This document shows positions 1 through 9,489 of a stretch of 64,000 nt of DNA, piece after piece. Positions within the stretch are counted from its first letter, which is position 1. The number at the start of each line of letters is the position of its first letter. The stretch covers positions 1-64,000 of the forward strand of contig CAJXRP010000009.1 of NCBI GenBank assembly GCA_913060495.1, given 5' to 3'. A program made the position numbers and the translations under genes. Source of the stretch: an uncultured Gammaproteobacteria bacterium (GTDB lineage: Bacteria; Pseudomonadota; Gammaproteobacteria; Pseudomonadales; Pseudohongiellaceae). The notes beneath the pieces were generated by a model. That model did not search any database. It worked only from the letters and a program-made list of their open reading frames with translations, and was not told the origin of the DNA.

Positions 1-62
1 TTGAGAAGTACGATGAGGCGCCAAAAAGTGTTGCTGATGCAATCATTAATGGCGGAAACTAA
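1..62 (+). CDS. 3' end of an unidentified gene (partial)
   Basis: An open frame read from base 3 ends in TAA at 60-62 and gives 19 residues ending AIINGGN. No start is in view, so this can only be the C-terminal tail of a protein whose body lies upstream of the window. It is too short to assign a family. It ends 52 bases before tuf. No tRNA lies in the gap, although a tRNA cluster often precedes tuf in this context in related bacteria. Confidence 0.35.
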   Translation, partial: EKYDEAPKSVADAIINGGN

Positions 63-114
63 GTTTAATCTCGGTCTAAGCCGACAAACTAATTTGTGAT
101 AGAGGAGCATTCTT

Positions 115-1305
115 ATGTCAAAAGCAAAATTTGAAAGAAACAAGCCCCACGTCAATGTGGGAACAATTGGTCACGTCGATCATGGCAAGACTACGCTAAC
201 TGCAGCACTGACCAAAGTAATGGCAGAGCTACAAGGTGGTGAAGTTAAGGCATTCGCTGAGATCGATAATGCGCCTGAAGAAAAGGCACGTGGTATAACC
301 ATTTCAACGTCTCACGTTGAATATGAGTCACATAACCGTCACTACGCACACGTCGATTGTCCTGGTCACGCTGATTATGTTAAGAACATGATTACAGGCG
401 CGGCTCAAATGGACGGCGCGATTCTTGTTTGTTCTGCAGCAGATGGCCCAATGCCACAAACGCGCGAGCACATACTGCTTGCACGTCAGGTAGGTGTTCC
501 CTATATCGTTGTTTTCATGAACAAAGCTGACATGGTCGACGACGAAGAGTTGTTAGAGCTGGTTGAAATGGAAATTCGTGAATTACTCGATACCTATGAT
601 TTTCCAGGCGACGACACCCCAATTATTACAGGTTCTGCTTTGAAGGCACTAGAAGGTGATGCAAGTGACATCGGTGTTCCCTCTATCATCAAGTTAGTTG
701 AGGCATTAGATACCTATGTCCCCGAGCCTGAACGCGCTATTGAAGGTGACTACCTAATGCCAGTAGAGGATGTTTTCTCTATTTCAGGTCGTGGTACTGT
801 TGTAACCGGTCGTATTGAGCGTGGTATTGTTAAGGTCGGCGAAGAGATTGCTGTTGTCGGTATTACTGACACTATTAAGACCACCTGTACGGGTGTTGAA
901 ATGTTCCGAAAGTTGCTTGATCAAGGTCAGGCTGGTGATAACGTCGGTATTCTATTAAGAGGCACTAAGCGTGAAGACGTTCAACGCGGTCAAGTTTTAG
1001 CGAAGCCAGGTTCAATTACGCCGCACACAAAATTTGAATGTGAAGTGTATATTTTATCGAAAGATGAAGGTGGCCGTCATACGCCATTCTTTAATGGATA
1101 TCGCCCACAGTTTTACTTCCGTACAACAGACGTGACTGGTGCTTGTGAATTACCTTCAGGTATTGAAATGGTAATGCCTGGTGACAACGTTAAGATGGAA
1201 GTTACCCTGATAGCGCCAATCGCAATGGACGATGGACTTCGCTTCGCAATACGTGAAGGTGGTCGTACCGTTGGTGCGGGTGTTGTTGCTAAGATTCTGG
1301 CATAA
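115..1305 (+). CDS. tuf: Elongation factor Tu, copy 1
   Basis: EF-Tu carries aminoacyl-tRNA to the ribosomal A site as a GTP complex in the cytoplasm. The 396-residue product has the full GTPase signature set: GHVDHGKTT near residue 19, DCPGHADY near 81, NKAD near 136 and GSALKALEG near 173, followed by the two beta-barrel domains. An AGGAG ribosome-binding site sits 8 bases before the ATG. The gene lies ahead of tRNA-Trp, secE and nusG, the usual place of one of two gammaproteobacterial tuf copies. It differs from the copy at 17155-18348 at about 60-65 residues and lacks one glycine in the GGGEV segment, which is unusual for paired tuf genes. Confidence 0.98.
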   Translation: MSKAKFERNKPHVNVGTIGHVDHGKTTLTAALTKVMAELQGGEVKAFAEIDNAPEEKARGITISTSHVEYESHNRHYAHVDCPGHADYVKNMITGAAQMDGAILVCSAADGPMPQTREHILLARQVGVPYIVVFMNKADMVDDEELLELVEMEIRELLDTYDFPGDDTPIITGSALKALEGDASDIGVPSIIKLVEALDTYVPEPERAIEGDYLMPVEDVFSISGRGTVVTGRIERGIVKVGEEIAVVGITDTIKTTCTGVEMFRKLLDQGQAGDNVGILLRGTKREDVQRGQVLAKPGSITPHTKFECEVYILSKDEGGRHTPFFNGYRPQFYFRTTDVTGACELPSGIEMVMPGDNVKMEVTLIAPIAMDDGLRFAIREGGRTVGAGVVAKILA

Positions 1306-1406
1306 GGCGAATAATCAAGTAGTTAGATTGAGATAGTTAATTAAAAAGTAGTTTAAGTAAGGCGGGTGAAATACTCGAGTAAGAAAGCAGATATATTATT
1401 GCATCA

Positions 1407-1435
1407 GGGCGGGAGATGGGCTACCATCCCCGCCC
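1407..1435 (+). terminator. GC-rich hairpin between tuf and tRNA-Trp
   Basis: GGGCGGG and GATGG pair with CCATC and CCCGCCC around a short GCTA loop, giving a long GC-rich stem followed by TTCGTTT. This resembles an intrinsic terminator with a weak U tract. It could equally be a processing hairpin that separates the tuf mRNA from the tRNA transcript. Confidence 0.5.
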
Positions 1436-1488
1436 TTCGTTTGACGGCGATAATATTTAGGGCGGGGTTTAGATCCGTCACCAAGTTT

Positions 1489-1564
1489 AGGACAGTGGCT
1501 CAATTGGTAGAGCAGCGGTCTCCAAAACCGCAGGTTGGGGGTTCGATTCCCTCCTGGCCTGCCA
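1489..1564 (+). tRNA. trpT: tRNA-Trp (CCA anticodon)
   Basis: The 76-base cloverleaf has an encoded CCA end. The D stem is GCTC/GAGC, the anticodon stem GCGGT/ACCGC holds loop CTCCAAA (anticodon CCA), and the T loop is TTCGATT. Its place between tuf and secE is the standard location of tRNA-Trp in many gammaproteobacteria. The acceptor arms AGGACAG and CTGGCCT pair everywhere except position 4-69, where A faces G. Confidence 0.96.
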
Positions 1565-1682
1565 ACTAAAGGCAGGAATTCTTCCACTAGCCATGGGGAA
1601 GAGAGCTGATTCGACAAGATCGTTTCGGTGGTCGCTAACTGGTTGGTTAGCTAGGTTGATGCAAAACAAAAAGTAAAAAATT

Positions 1683-2051
1683 ATGTCCGAAAAAATAGTA
1701 AGCGAAGACGGTAAATTAGATCTGGTCAAGTGGGCAGTCGTAGCAGCGATTGTGGCTGGCTCCATCTATGCTAATTCCTATTTCGCGACGGAATCATTAT
1801 TATTTAGAACGCTAGGCTTGCTTGTAGCTGCCGGCGCGGCTGGATGGATTGCAGCTCAGACTGTTCGTGGGCGCTCTTTTGTCAATTTGTGCCTAGATGC
1901 ACGAGTTGAGATTAGAAAAGTTGTTTGGCCAACGAGACAAGAAACAACGCAGACTACGATCGTAGTCCTTATCGTCATATTCATTGTAGCTTTTATTCTA
2001 TGGCTACTGGATTGGGGATTAAACAGCGTTATTTCATCGATGATCGGTTAG
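1683..2051 (+). CDS. secE: Preprotein translocase subunit SecE
   Basis: SecE clamps SecY in the inner-membrane SecYEG channel. The 122-residue protein has three predicted membrane segments, near residues 17-33, 40-56 and 92-116. Before the last is the conserved amphipathic SecE core with the motif [12 protein letters not shown] near residues 77-88, which is diagnostic. The three-segment form matches the enterobacterial type. It follows tRNA-Trp by 118 bases that contain a small hairpin (GCTAAC/GTTAGC at 1634-1651), and nusG starts 8 bases after its stop, so the two genes are co-transcribed. Confidence 0.96.
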   Translation: MSEKIVSEDGKLDLVKWAVVAAIVAGSIYANSYFATESLLFRTLGLLVAAGAAGWIAAQTVRGRSFVNLCLDARVEIRKVVWPTRQETTQTTIVVLIVIFIVAFILWLLDWGLNSVISSMIG

Positions 2052-2059
2052 AGGTAAAA

Positions 2060-2593
2060 ATGTCAAAGCGCTGGTACGTAGTTCATGCCTATTCAGGTTA
2101 TGAGAAAAAAGTGATGCTTGCATTAGGAGAGCGAATTGCTCTTCAAAAAATGGAAGATTACTTTGATGAAGTGTTGGTGCCTACCGAAGAAGTCGTAGAA
2201 ATGCGCGGTGGTCAAAAGCGAAAGAGTGAGCGCAAGTTCTTTCCAGGTTACGTCTTGGTCCATATGGAACTAAATGACGATACTTGGCATTTGGTTAAGG
2301 ACACGCCCAGAGTGATGGGCTTTATTGGTGGCACGGCAGAAAGGCCTGCTCCAATTACTGATAAAGAAGCGAATAAGATTCTTCAGAGAATGGAGGATAG
2401 CGAAGAGGCTCCAACTCACAAGACTATTTACGAACCTGGCGAGATGGTTCGAGTTACAGATGGTCCATTTAATGACTTCACCGGTACGGTTGAAGAAGTT
2501 AACTACGAGAAGAGTCGATTGCGCGTTGCTGTATTGATTTTCGGTCGTTCGACTCCGGTAGAGTTGGAGTTCGGTCAAGTCGAAAAGAGTTAG
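2060..2593 (+). CDS. nusG: Transcription termination/antitermination protein NusG
   Basis: NusG binds the RNA polymerase clamp and links it to Rho or ribosomal S10. The product is 177 residues. The N-terminal NGN domain starts [16 protein letters not shown] and carries the FFPGYVLV strand near residues 62-69. The C-terminal KOW domain (about 125-175) holds the [13 protein letters not shown] motif. The frame is open further upstream into secE, but the ATG at 2060 follows GAGGT and gives the normal family length, so this start was chosen. It is coupled to secE and upstream of rplK. Confidence 0.97.
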   Translation: MSKRWYVVHAYSGYEKKVMLALGERIALQKMEDYFDEVLVPTEEVVEMRGGQKRKSERKFFPGYVLVHMELNDDTWHLVKDTPRVMGFIGGTAERPAPITDKEANKILQRMEDSEEAPTHKTIYEPGEMVRVTDGPFNDFTGTVEEVNYEKSRLRVAVLIFGRSTPVELEFGQVEKS

Positions 2594-2611
2594 AAAAGTT
2601 TAGATTCATTG

Positions 2612-2627
2612 AGGGTATTACTACCCT
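2612..2627 (+). promoter_or_regulatory. Hairpin in the rplK leader, possible L1 operator region
   Basis: AGGGTA and TACCCT form a perfect 6-bp stem with a TTAC loop just after nusG, within the 132-base gap before rplK. In E. coli the L11-L1 mRNA is translationally repressed by L1 binding to its leader. The location fits, but I do not see enough of the L1-site consensus to be certain. A weak terminator of the secE-nusG unit is an alternative. Confidence 0.3.
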
Positions 2628-2725
2628 TATTAACTAAGTCGCTCCTTTTACATACGTAATGGGGCGCCGGGGAGTTTGCTTAGCTGCGAGGCTATATCGA
2701 ACGTTTGAACCCAAAGGAGAAACAC

Positions 2726-3160
2726 ATGGCTAAGAAAGTACTGGCTTATATTAAGCTGCAAGTTGGCGCAGCAAAAGCTAACCCAAGTCCACCTGTTGGT
2801 CCGGCTCTCGGTCAACACGGCGTAAACATCATGGAATTTTGTAAGGCATTCAATGCACAGACTCAAGCAATTGAGCCTGGCCTGCCTATTCCTGTAGTTA
2901 TTACTGTTTATGCAGACCGTAGCTTCACCTTTATTACGAAGACGCCTCCAGCATCTGTGCTACTGCGCAAAGCTGCCGGCCTCAAGAAGGGAAGCGGACG
3001 TCCAAACACAGAAAAAGTGGGCAAGGTAAGCCGCGCCCAATTAGAAGAAATTGCGACCCAGAAAATGGCTGATCTTACTGCTGCTGATATGGATGCTGCG
3101 GTTCGCACTCTTGCAGGCAGCGCGCGCAGCGCGGGCATAGAAGTCGAGGGAGTGGAGTAA
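2726..3160 (+). CDS. rplK: 50S ribosomal protein L11
   Basis: L11 forms the GTPase-associated centre with 23S rRNA and L10-L7/12. The 144-residue protein starts [20 protein letters not shown]. It has the conserved proline-rich hinge [13 protein letters not shown] near residues 20-32 and the C-terminal rRNA-binding domain with KKGSGRPN. The ATG at 2726 follows AAAGGAGA and gives the family length; a further upstream in-frame start would add seven residues. The stop lies 1 base before rplA. Confidence 0.97.
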   Translation: MAKKVLAYIKLQVGAAKANPSPPVGPALGQHGVNIMEFCKAFNAQTQAIEPGLPIPVVITVYADRSFTFITKTPPASVLLRKAAGLKKGSGRPNTEKVGKVSRAQLEEIATQKMADLTAADMDAAVRTLAGSARSAGIEVEGVE

Positions 3161-3161
3161 C

Positions 3162-3860
3162 ATGGCCAAACTATCTAAAAAACAAAAGCAGGTAGCTGAA
3201 AAAGTTGAGGTAGGTAAAGCCTACTCAGTTGAAGAAGCTGTTGCGATCATCTCAGAATTTGCTTCAAAGAAATTCAGCGAGTCTCTAGACGTTTGTGTGA
3301 ATCTCGGCATCGATGCGCGTAAGTCGGATCAAGCTGTTCGCGGTTCCACTATCCTACCCAACGGCACAGGCAAAGACGTTCGTGTCGCAGTTTTTGCTCA
3401 GGGCGAGAATGCAGACAAGGCGAAGGCTGCCGGCGCTGATGTGGTGGGCTTTGACGATTTAGCGGAATCCATTCAGGCAGGAAACATGGACTTCGACGTA
3501 GTTATTGCAACACCAGACGCTATGCGTGTAGTGGGCAAGCTAGGTACGGTTCTCGGTCCAAGAGGTTTGATGCCTAATCCTAAAGTAGGAACAGTCACAC
3601 CAGACGTTGAAACTGCAGTTAAGAATGCCAAGTCCGGTCAGGTTCGCTATAGAACTGACAAGAATGGCATCGTTCATGGCGGAATCGGCAAAGTCGGCTT
3701 TGAGGGTCCTGCGGTTAAGGAAAACCTTGAAGCGCTACTGGCAGACCTAAAGAAGGCTAAGCCAGCTTCAGCTAAGGGTGTCTATCTCAAGAAGATAGTG
3801 CTTTCTTCGACTATGGGTCCTGGTCTACAGATAGATCAGTCGTCTCTAGAGCTTAAGTAA
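3162..3860 (+). CDS. rplA: 50S ribosomal protein L1
   Basis: L1 forms the mobile stalk at the E site and represses its own operon in many bacteria. The 232-residue protein contains the L1 signature around [17 protein letters not shown] (near residues 127-143) and the C-terminal [17 protein letters not shown]. Both length and sequence are typical. It is tightly coupled to rplK and followed by the 260-base leader of rplJ. Confidence 0.97.
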   Translation: MAKLSKKQKQVAEKVEVGKAYSVEEAVAIISEFASKKFSESLDVCVNLGIDARKSDQAVRGSTILPNGTGKDVRVAVFAQGENADKAKAAGADVVGFDDLAESIQAGNMDFDVVIATPDAMRVVGKLGTVLGPRGLMPNPKVGTVTPDVETAVKNAKSGQVRYRTDKNGIVHGGIGKVGFEGPAVKENLEALLADLKKAKPASAKGVYLKKIVLSSTMGPGLQIDQSSLELK

Positions 3861-3910
3861 CGAGATTTCGATTTACCAATAAGAATTCGAAGAGAGGGTT
3901 CTCTCTTCAA

Positions 3911-4085
3911 CAGACTTTGGGGTTTCGCGTAAGCGAAGCTATCAAAGACCGTAGGTGCGACCGTCCAGTTTGGGTTTGGTCGCTTAATTTCCTACGCAGA
4001 TGGTGAAGCCCGATTCAGTGTAATGCTGGATTTCAATCACCGAATAGCAAGGGCATGACGTGAGTAGTTGTCATGCTAAATCGCG
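3911..4085 (+). promoter_or_regulatory. Ribosomal protein L10 leader
   Basis: The gap before rplJ folds into a long leader. GTAGG at 3951 pairs with CCTAC at 3991, and GCGACC at 3957 pairs with GGTCGC at 3978. The following CGCAGATGGTGAAGCC matches the conserved part of the known L10 leader motif, where the L10-(L7/12) complex binds and represses translation. Downstream, GCATGAC pairs with GTCATGC at 4053-4076. The position just before rplJ is the canonical one. Confidence 0.8.
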
Positions 4086-4120
4086 GTCGAGCAATCGGCC
4101 ATATTTAAGGAGTTTAGCTA

Positions 4121-4651
4121 GTGGCTATTGGACTAGAAGATAAGAAACAAATTGTTTCGGAAGTCAATACGGCTGCTAACAGTGCTGTCTCAGCGGTACT
4201 CGCCGATTATCGGGGTGTAACCGTAACTGACATGACTGAGCTTCGAAAGACTGCAAGAGAAAATAAAGTTTACCTTCGTGTTGTAAGAAACACGCTGCTT
4301 AAAAAAGCAGTTGAAGGTACTGATTTCGAATGCATTCAAGAAGTTTTAGTTGGTCCAACGATTCTTGCATTCTCAGAAGAAGATCCCGGTGCCGCAGCGC
4401 GCGTACTTAAGGATTTTGCGAAAGAGAAAGCAGACTTTGAGATCAAAGCACTCTCTGTAGGTGGCAAGTTATTGGATGCGGGTCAGATCGACGTGTTGGC
4501 GAAGTTGCCTACTCACGATCAAGCTCTATCCATACTTATGAGCGTGATGTTAGCGCCTGTAACGAAGCTCGCCAGAACCATGAAAGAGGTTCCCTCGAAA
4601 GCAACGCGTGCTGTTGCTGCAGTTCGAGACCAGAAGCAGGAAGCGGCCTAG
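4121..4651 (+). CDS. rplJ: 50S ribosomal protein L10
   Basis: L10 anchors the L7/L12 dimers at the base of the ribosomal stalk. The 176-residue protein begins at a GTG behind TAAGGAG. It shows the family pattern [17 protein letters not shown] near residues 27-43 and RNTLLKKA near 57-64. A C-terminal helix (about 135-165) would bind L7/L12. It lies after the L10 leader and 78 bases before rplL, which suggests autogenous control of both genes. Confidence 0.97.
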   Translation: MAIGLEDKKQIVSEVNTAANSAVSAVLADYRGVTVTDMTELRKTARENKVYLRVVRNTLLKKAVEGTDFECIQEVLVGPTILAFSEEDPGAAARVLKDFAKEKADFEIKALSVGGKLLDAGQIDVLAKLPTHDQALSILMSVMLAPVTKLARTMKEVPSKATRAVAAVRDQKQEAA

Positions 4652-4729
4652 TTCCTTCGTAACAGTTTAGAAATTGTAAAAAATTAGTAGAAACTTAAAT
4701 TAATTTATTGAAAGTAGGAGAATAGAGTC

Positions 4730-5107
4730 ATGGCTCTTTCCAAAGAAGATGTATTAGAAGCAATTGCAGACATGTCAGTAATGGACGTAGTTCAACTGGT
4801 TGAAGCAATGGAAGAAAAATTCGGTGTTACAGCTGCAGCAGCAGTTGCGGCAGCTCCAGCAGCAGCAGGCGGCGACGCTCCAGCAGCTGAAGAGCAGACT
4901 GAATTCGATATCGTTCTTACTGGTATTGGCGAAAAGAAAGTAAACGTCATTAAAGCAGTACGCGGTATCACTGGTTTAGGTCTTAAAGAAGCTAAGGAAC
5001 TAGTTGACGGCGCGCCTTCAACTATCAAAGAAGCTGCTCCTAAAGCTGAAGCGGATGAAGCCAAGAAAGCGTTGGAAGAAGCTGGCGCAACCGTTGAGCT
5101 TAAGTAG
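4730..5107 (+). CDS. rplL: 50S ribosomal protein L7/L12
   Basis: The stalk protein recruits translational GTPases. The 125-residue product has an N-terminal dimerisation helix, an Ala/Pro-rich hinge near residues 36-56, and the C-terminal domain with [20 protein letters not shown] and the ending [20 protein letters not shown] serves as ribosome-binding site. Codon use in the hinge (GCA/GCT) looks optimised, as expected for a protein present in several copies per ribosome. Confidence 0.97.
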   Translation: MALSKEDVLEAIADMSVMDVVQLVEAMEEKFGVTAAAAVAAAPAAAGGDAPAAEEQTEFDIVLTGIGEKKVNVIKAVRGITGLGLKEAKELVDGAPSTIKEAAPKAEADEAKKALEEAGATVELK

Positions 5108-5129
5108 TAAGTACTTTGCTACAAAACGA

Positions 5130-5170
5130 CAAGCGCCGGGTGCCGTTAAAGCACCTGGCGTTAGTTCGTT
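5130..5170 (+). terminator. Attenuator-like hairpin between rplL and rpoB
   Basis: CGCCGGGTGC at 5134 pairs with GCACCTGGCG at 5151 over 10 base pairs around a CGTTAAA loop, followed by TTAGTTCGTT. In E. coli a partial terminator at this junction lowers rpoBC expression relative to rplJL. The short, imperfect U tract here fits partial rather than full termination. Confidence 0.65.
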
Positions 5171-5300
5171 GTAATTTCGAGTAAGAGAAGGAAGGCGCAA
5201 GCCGTGCATTGTCCAAGTCGTTACGACATAGGATCATGCGAAACGCAGAAAATTCTGCCAGTAGTTAATGCCAATAGAACACAACGCTAGGAACACACCA

Positions 5301-8300
5301 ATGGCCTATTCGTATACAGAGAAAAAACGTATCCGCAAGAACTTCGGCAAATTGCCAAGTGCGATGGATATCCCTTACCTCTTGTCTATACAAGTCGATT
5401 CCTATAAACAGTTTACACAGGTTGACGTGCCTGTCGAATCACGAATGGAACAAGGTCTACACGCCGCGTTCAAATCTGTATTCCCTATCGTCAGCTATTC
5501 CGGCAAGGCAGTTCTGGAATATGTTAGTTATATCCTCGGAAAACCAGCGTTTGACGTCAAGGAATGTCAGCTGCGTGGTTCTACCTATTCAGTATCCTTA
5601 CGGGTTAAGGTTCGGTTGATTCTTTATGATAAGGAATCAACTACACAAACAATTAAAGATATTAAAGAGCAAGAAGTCTATATGGGCGAGATCCCATTGA
5701 TGACGGATTCGGGTACTTTTGTCATTAACGGTACCGAGCGTGTTGTTGTATCGCAATTGCATAGATCCCCCGGTGTGTTCTTTGATCATGACCGTGGTAA
5801 GACGCACAGCTCAGGAAAATTACTCTATTCTGCTCGGGTTATTCCTTACCGTGGCTCTTGGCTCGATTTTGAATTCGATCCGAAAGATATGGTTTATGTT
5901 CGAATCGACCGTCGTCGTAAATTGCCCGCTTCAGTATTGTTGCGTGCACTAGGCTATGGATCTCAAGAAATTCTTGAGATGTTCTACGAGAACAACAGCT
6001 TTAAGATTACTAGTAAGGGCAAAGACAAAGATAAAGAGTCGACTATCTCGTTGAATCTTATTCCTGCGCGTTTGCGTGGAGAAGTGCTTACTTTCCCGAT
6101 CAATGACAAGAAAGGTAAGGAAATCGTAGAGGCTGGTCGTCGCATCACGTCTCGTCACGTGCGCCTTATGGAACAAGCGAAGTTGACAGCCTTGGTGGTT
6201 GAGCATGAATACCTTGTTGGTGCTGCGCTAGCTGCTGATGTGATTAACGAAGAGACGGGCGAAGTCTTAGTCCCCTGTAACACTGAAATCACTGAAGAAG
6301 TGATTGAGCAGTTCTTCGAGACCGGCGTAAAAACTTTCGAAACTATCTACACTAACGATCTCGATTGCGGTCCATTTATCTCGCATACATTGCGTATCGA
6401 CGGAACGACTTCCAAGTTGGAAGCGATGGTCGAAATCTATCGCATGATGCGTCCAGGCGAGCCGCCTACGAAGGAATCAGCGGAGAACTTGTTCTCTAAC
6501 TTATTCTTCTCGCCAGAGCGTTACGATCTTTCTGCAGTGGGTCGTATGAAGTTTAATCGTCGACTGGGTCGTCCTGAGTCAGAGGGCATGATGGTCCTCA
6601 GTAAGGAAGATATAGTCGATGTGTTGAAGACGCTGGTTGGAATCCGTAACGGTTTCGGCTCTGTCGATGACATCGATCACTTAGGTAATCGCCGTATTCG
6701 TTCTGTAGGTGAGATGGCCGAGAACCAATTCCGCGTAGGTTTAGTTCGTGTCGAACGTGCTGTGAAAGAGCGTTTGAGCATGGCTGACTCAGAAGGCCTG
6801 ATGCCACAAGATATGATCAATGCGAAGCCAGTGGCTGCAGCGATCAAAGAATTCTTTGGCTCTAGCCAGCTGTCCCAGTTTATGGATCAGAACAACCCGC
6901 TTTCCGAGGTGACACACAAGCGTCGCGTATCGGCTCTTGGACCCGGTGGTTTGACTCGTGAAAGAGCAGGCTTCGAAGTGCGCGACGTACACCCGACTCA
7001 CTACGGTCGAGTATGCCCAATTGAAACGCCTGAAGGTCCTAACATTGGATTGATTAACTCGCTGGCAACTTATGCGAGAACCAATCACTACGGCTTCCTC
7101 GAAAGTCCATATAGAAAAGTAGCCAGCAACAAGGTTACGGATGAAATCGATTATCTGTCGGCGATCGACGAAAGTGATTTCGTTATCGCGCAGGCGAGTG
7201 CTCCTTTGGATAAGAAAAAGGGCTTCGTCGATAACCTTGTCACAGTGCGTTATAAGGGCGAGACGCTCTTAAAGCCACGTGAAGAGGTTGATTACATGGA
7301 CGTGGCTCCGCAACAGATGGTATCTGTGGCAGCGGCCTTGATTCCTTTCCTTGAGCATGACGATGCTAACCGTGCCTTGATGGGTTCAAACATGCAGCGT
7401 CAGGCGGTTCCGACACTGAAGACTGAGAAGCCTTTGGTTGGTACGGGTATGGAACGCAACGTAGCTACCGATTCTGGTGTATGTGTTGTTGCCTTCCGCG
7501 GTGGCGTCATCGAGAGTGTTGATGCGGCCAGAATCATCGTTCGTGTGAACGATGCAGAGACAGACGCAGGTGAGGCGGGTGTGGATATCTACAACCTGAC
7601 TAAGTACACCCGCTCTAATCAGAATACATGTATCAGCCAAAGACCATTAGTTAAAGATGGAGACACGATTGGTCGTGGCGACATCTTGGCGGACGGTCCA
7701 TCCATTGATATGGGTGAGTTGGCACTAGGCCAGAATATGCGTATCGCATTCATGCCTTGGAACGGATACAACTTCGAAGATTCAATCTTAATATCAGAGC
7801 GAGTTGTTAAAGAAGATCGCTTCACTACGATTCACATTCAGGAACTTACTTGTGTGGCTCGTGATACTAAGCTGGGATCGGAAGAGATTACTGCTGATAT
7901 TCCAAACGTAGGCGAAGGCGCCCTAAGCAAGCTGGACGAGTCCGGTATTGTCTATATCGGTGCCGAAGTTAGTGCTGGCGACATTTTGGTCGGCAAGGTT
8001 ACGCCTAAAGGCGAAACACAGCTAACTCCAGAAGAAAAACTACTACGTGCAATTTTCGGTGAGAAAGCCTCGGACGTAAAAGATACTTCTTCACGTGTTC
8101 CTACAAGCGTTAAGGGTACTGTAATTGACGTGCAGGTATTCACCCGTGATGGTCTAGAGAAAGATCAGCGCGCTGTTGAAATCGAAGAGACGCAACTCTC
8201 TAAGGTTCGCAAAGACATCGACGATGAGTATCGAATCGTTGAAGCCGCGACTTTTGAGCGCTTGCAGCAAGCTCTAGTTGGTAAAGTTGTAGCCGGTGGT

Positions 8301-9404
8301 CCGAAGTTGAAAAAGGGCCAGAAGGTTACTGCTGACTATCTAGCTGATCTGCCTAATGAAGATTGGTTCAAGCTGCGCATGTCTAACGATGCAGTGAACA
8401 AGCAATTAGAACGTGCAGATGAGCAGCTTAAAGAAAGACGTGTTGAGCTAGACGAACGCTTTGAAGACAAGAGAAAGAAACTCACTCAAGGTGATGATCT
8501 GGCTCCTGGCGTATTGAAGATCGTTAAAGTCTACCTCGCTATCAAGCGCCGCATACAGCCTGGCGACAAGATGGCCGGTCGTCATGGTAACAAAGGTGTT
8601 ATCTCAGTAATCATGCCTATCGAAGACATGCCGTATGACGAGAAGGGCGAGCCGATAGATATCGTGCTGAATCCGCTCGGCGTACCGTCGCGAATGAACG
8701 TTGGTCAGGTCTTGGAGACGCATCTAGGTGCGGCTGCTAAGGGTCTGGGTAACCGCATTGGCGAGATGCTAGATGCCAAGAAGAAGGCGTCAGAAGTCAG
8801 AAAGCTAGTTACCGAGATTTACAACAAGATCGGTGAACGCACTGAAGACATTAAGAGTTTTAATGATGATGAAGTCATGGAGCTCGCCCACAACTTGCGC
8901 GCGGGTGTGCCGATGGCTACTCCTGTGTTCGATGGCGCGGCTGAGGTCGAAATCAAAGACATGCTCGAGCTTGCTGGAATTCCAGAAAGTGGTCAGGTCA
9001 CACTTTTTGACGGCAGAACGGGAGAGTCTTTCGATCGCCAGGTAACAGTCGGCATCATGTATATGCTGAAGCTGAATCACTTGGTTGATGACAAGATGCA
9101 TGCTAGATCAACTGGTTCGTACAGTTTGGTTACGCAGCAGCCACTGGGTGGTAAGGCACAATTCGGTGGGCAGCGCTTCGGAGAAATGGAAGTGTGGGCT
9201 CTCGAAGCATATGGTGCAGCTTATACCTTGCAGGAAATGCTAACCGTTAAGTCGGATGACGTTGCCGGTCGAACTAAGATGTATAAGAACATCGTCGATG
9301 GTGACCACAGAATGGAGCCGGGAATGCCGGAGTCATTTAATGTGCTAGTGAAAGAAATCAGGTCGCTTGCGATCGATATGGAATTGGACGTCAGTACTAA
9401 GTAG
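5301..9404 (+). CDS. rpoB: DNA-directed RNA polymerase subunit beta
   Basis: Catalytic beta subunit of RNA polymerase, 1367 residues from the ATG at 5301, which begins [17 protein letters not shown]. An in-frame ATG at 5268 would add 11 residues without family support, and an AGGA lies before 5301. The rifampicin pocket reads [20 protein letters not shown], with the residues associated with sensitivity unchanged. The active-site motif [13 protein letters not shown] near residue 1088 and the C-terminal clamp are present. It is separated from rplL by an attenuator-like hairpin and from rpoC by 85 bases. Confidence 0.98.
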   Translation: MAYSYTEKKRIRKNFGKLPSAMDIPYLLSIQVDSYKQFTQVDVPVESRMEQGLHAAFKSVFPIVSYSGKAVLEYVSYILGKPAFDVKECQLRGSTYSVSLRVKVRLILYDKESTTQTIKDIKEQEVYMGEIPLMTDSGTFVINGTERVVVSQLHRSPGVFFDHDRGKTHSSGKLLYSARVIPYRGSWLDFEFDPKDMVYVRIDRRRKLPASVLLRALGYGSQEILEMFYENNSFKITSKGKDKDKESTISLNLIPARLRGEVLTFPINDKKGKEIVEAGRRITSRHVRLMEQAKLTALVVEHEYLVGAALAADVINEETGEVLVPCNTEITEEVIEQFFETGVKTFETIYTNDLDCGPFISHTLRIDGTTSKLEAMVEIYRMMRPGEPPTKESAENLFSNLFFSPERYDLSAVGRMKFNRRLGRPESEGMMVLSKEDIVDVLKTLVGIRNGFGSVDDIDHLGNRRIRSVGEMAENQFRVGLVRVERAVKERLSMADSEGLMPQDMINAKPVAAAIKEFFGSSQLSQFMDQNNPLSEVTHKRRVSALGPGGLTRERAGFEVRDVHPTHYGRVCPIETPEGPNIGLINSLATYARTNHYGFLESPYRKVASNKVTDEIDYLSAIDESDFVIAQASAPLDKKKGFVDNLVTVRYKGETLLKPREEVDYMDVAPQQMVSVAAALIPFLEHDDANRALMGSNMQRQAVPTLKTEKPLVGTGMERNVATDSGVCVVAFRGGVIESVDAARIIVRVNDAETDAGEAGVDIYNLTKYTRSNQNTCISQRPLVKDGDTIGRGDILADGPSIDMGELALGQNMRIAFMPWNGYNFEDSILISERVVKEDRFTTIHIQELTCVARDTKLGSEEITADIPNVGEGALSKLDESGIVYIGAEVSAGDILVGKVTPKGETQLTPEEKLLRAIFGEKASDVKDTSSRVPTSVKGTVIDVQVFTRDGLEKDQRAVEIEETQLSKVRKDIDDEYRIVEAATFERLQQALVGKVVAGGPKLKKGQKVTADYLADLPNEDWFKLRMSNDAVNKQLERADEQLKERRVELDERFEDKRKKLTQGDDLAPGVLKIVKVYLAIKRRIQPGDKMAGRHGNKGVISVIMPIEDMPYDEKGEPIDIVLNPLGVPSRMNVGQVLETHLGAAAKGLGNRIGEMLDAKKKASEVRKLVTEIYNKIGERTEDIKSFNDDEVMELAHNLRAGVPMATPVFDGAAEVEIKDMLELAGIPESGQVTLFDGRTGESFDRQVTVGIMYMLKLNHLVDDKMHARSTGSYSLVTQQPLGGKAQFGGQRFGEMEVWALEAYGAAYTLQEMLTVKSDDVAGRTKMYKNIVDGDHRMEPGMPESFNVLVKEIRSLAIDMELDVSTK

Positions 9405-9489
9405 ACCGATTCGCGCTAGCTAGTACGACAAATGAAGAATTAGTGATTATTAAAGCCTGTTTGCGAAAGCAACAGGTGGAGGATGTAGA

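Noticed and set aside
1366-1765. Small open frames on both strands across the tRNA-Trp region
   Set aside because: They overlap the tRNA and the start of secE and lack ribosome-binding sites or any family resemblance.
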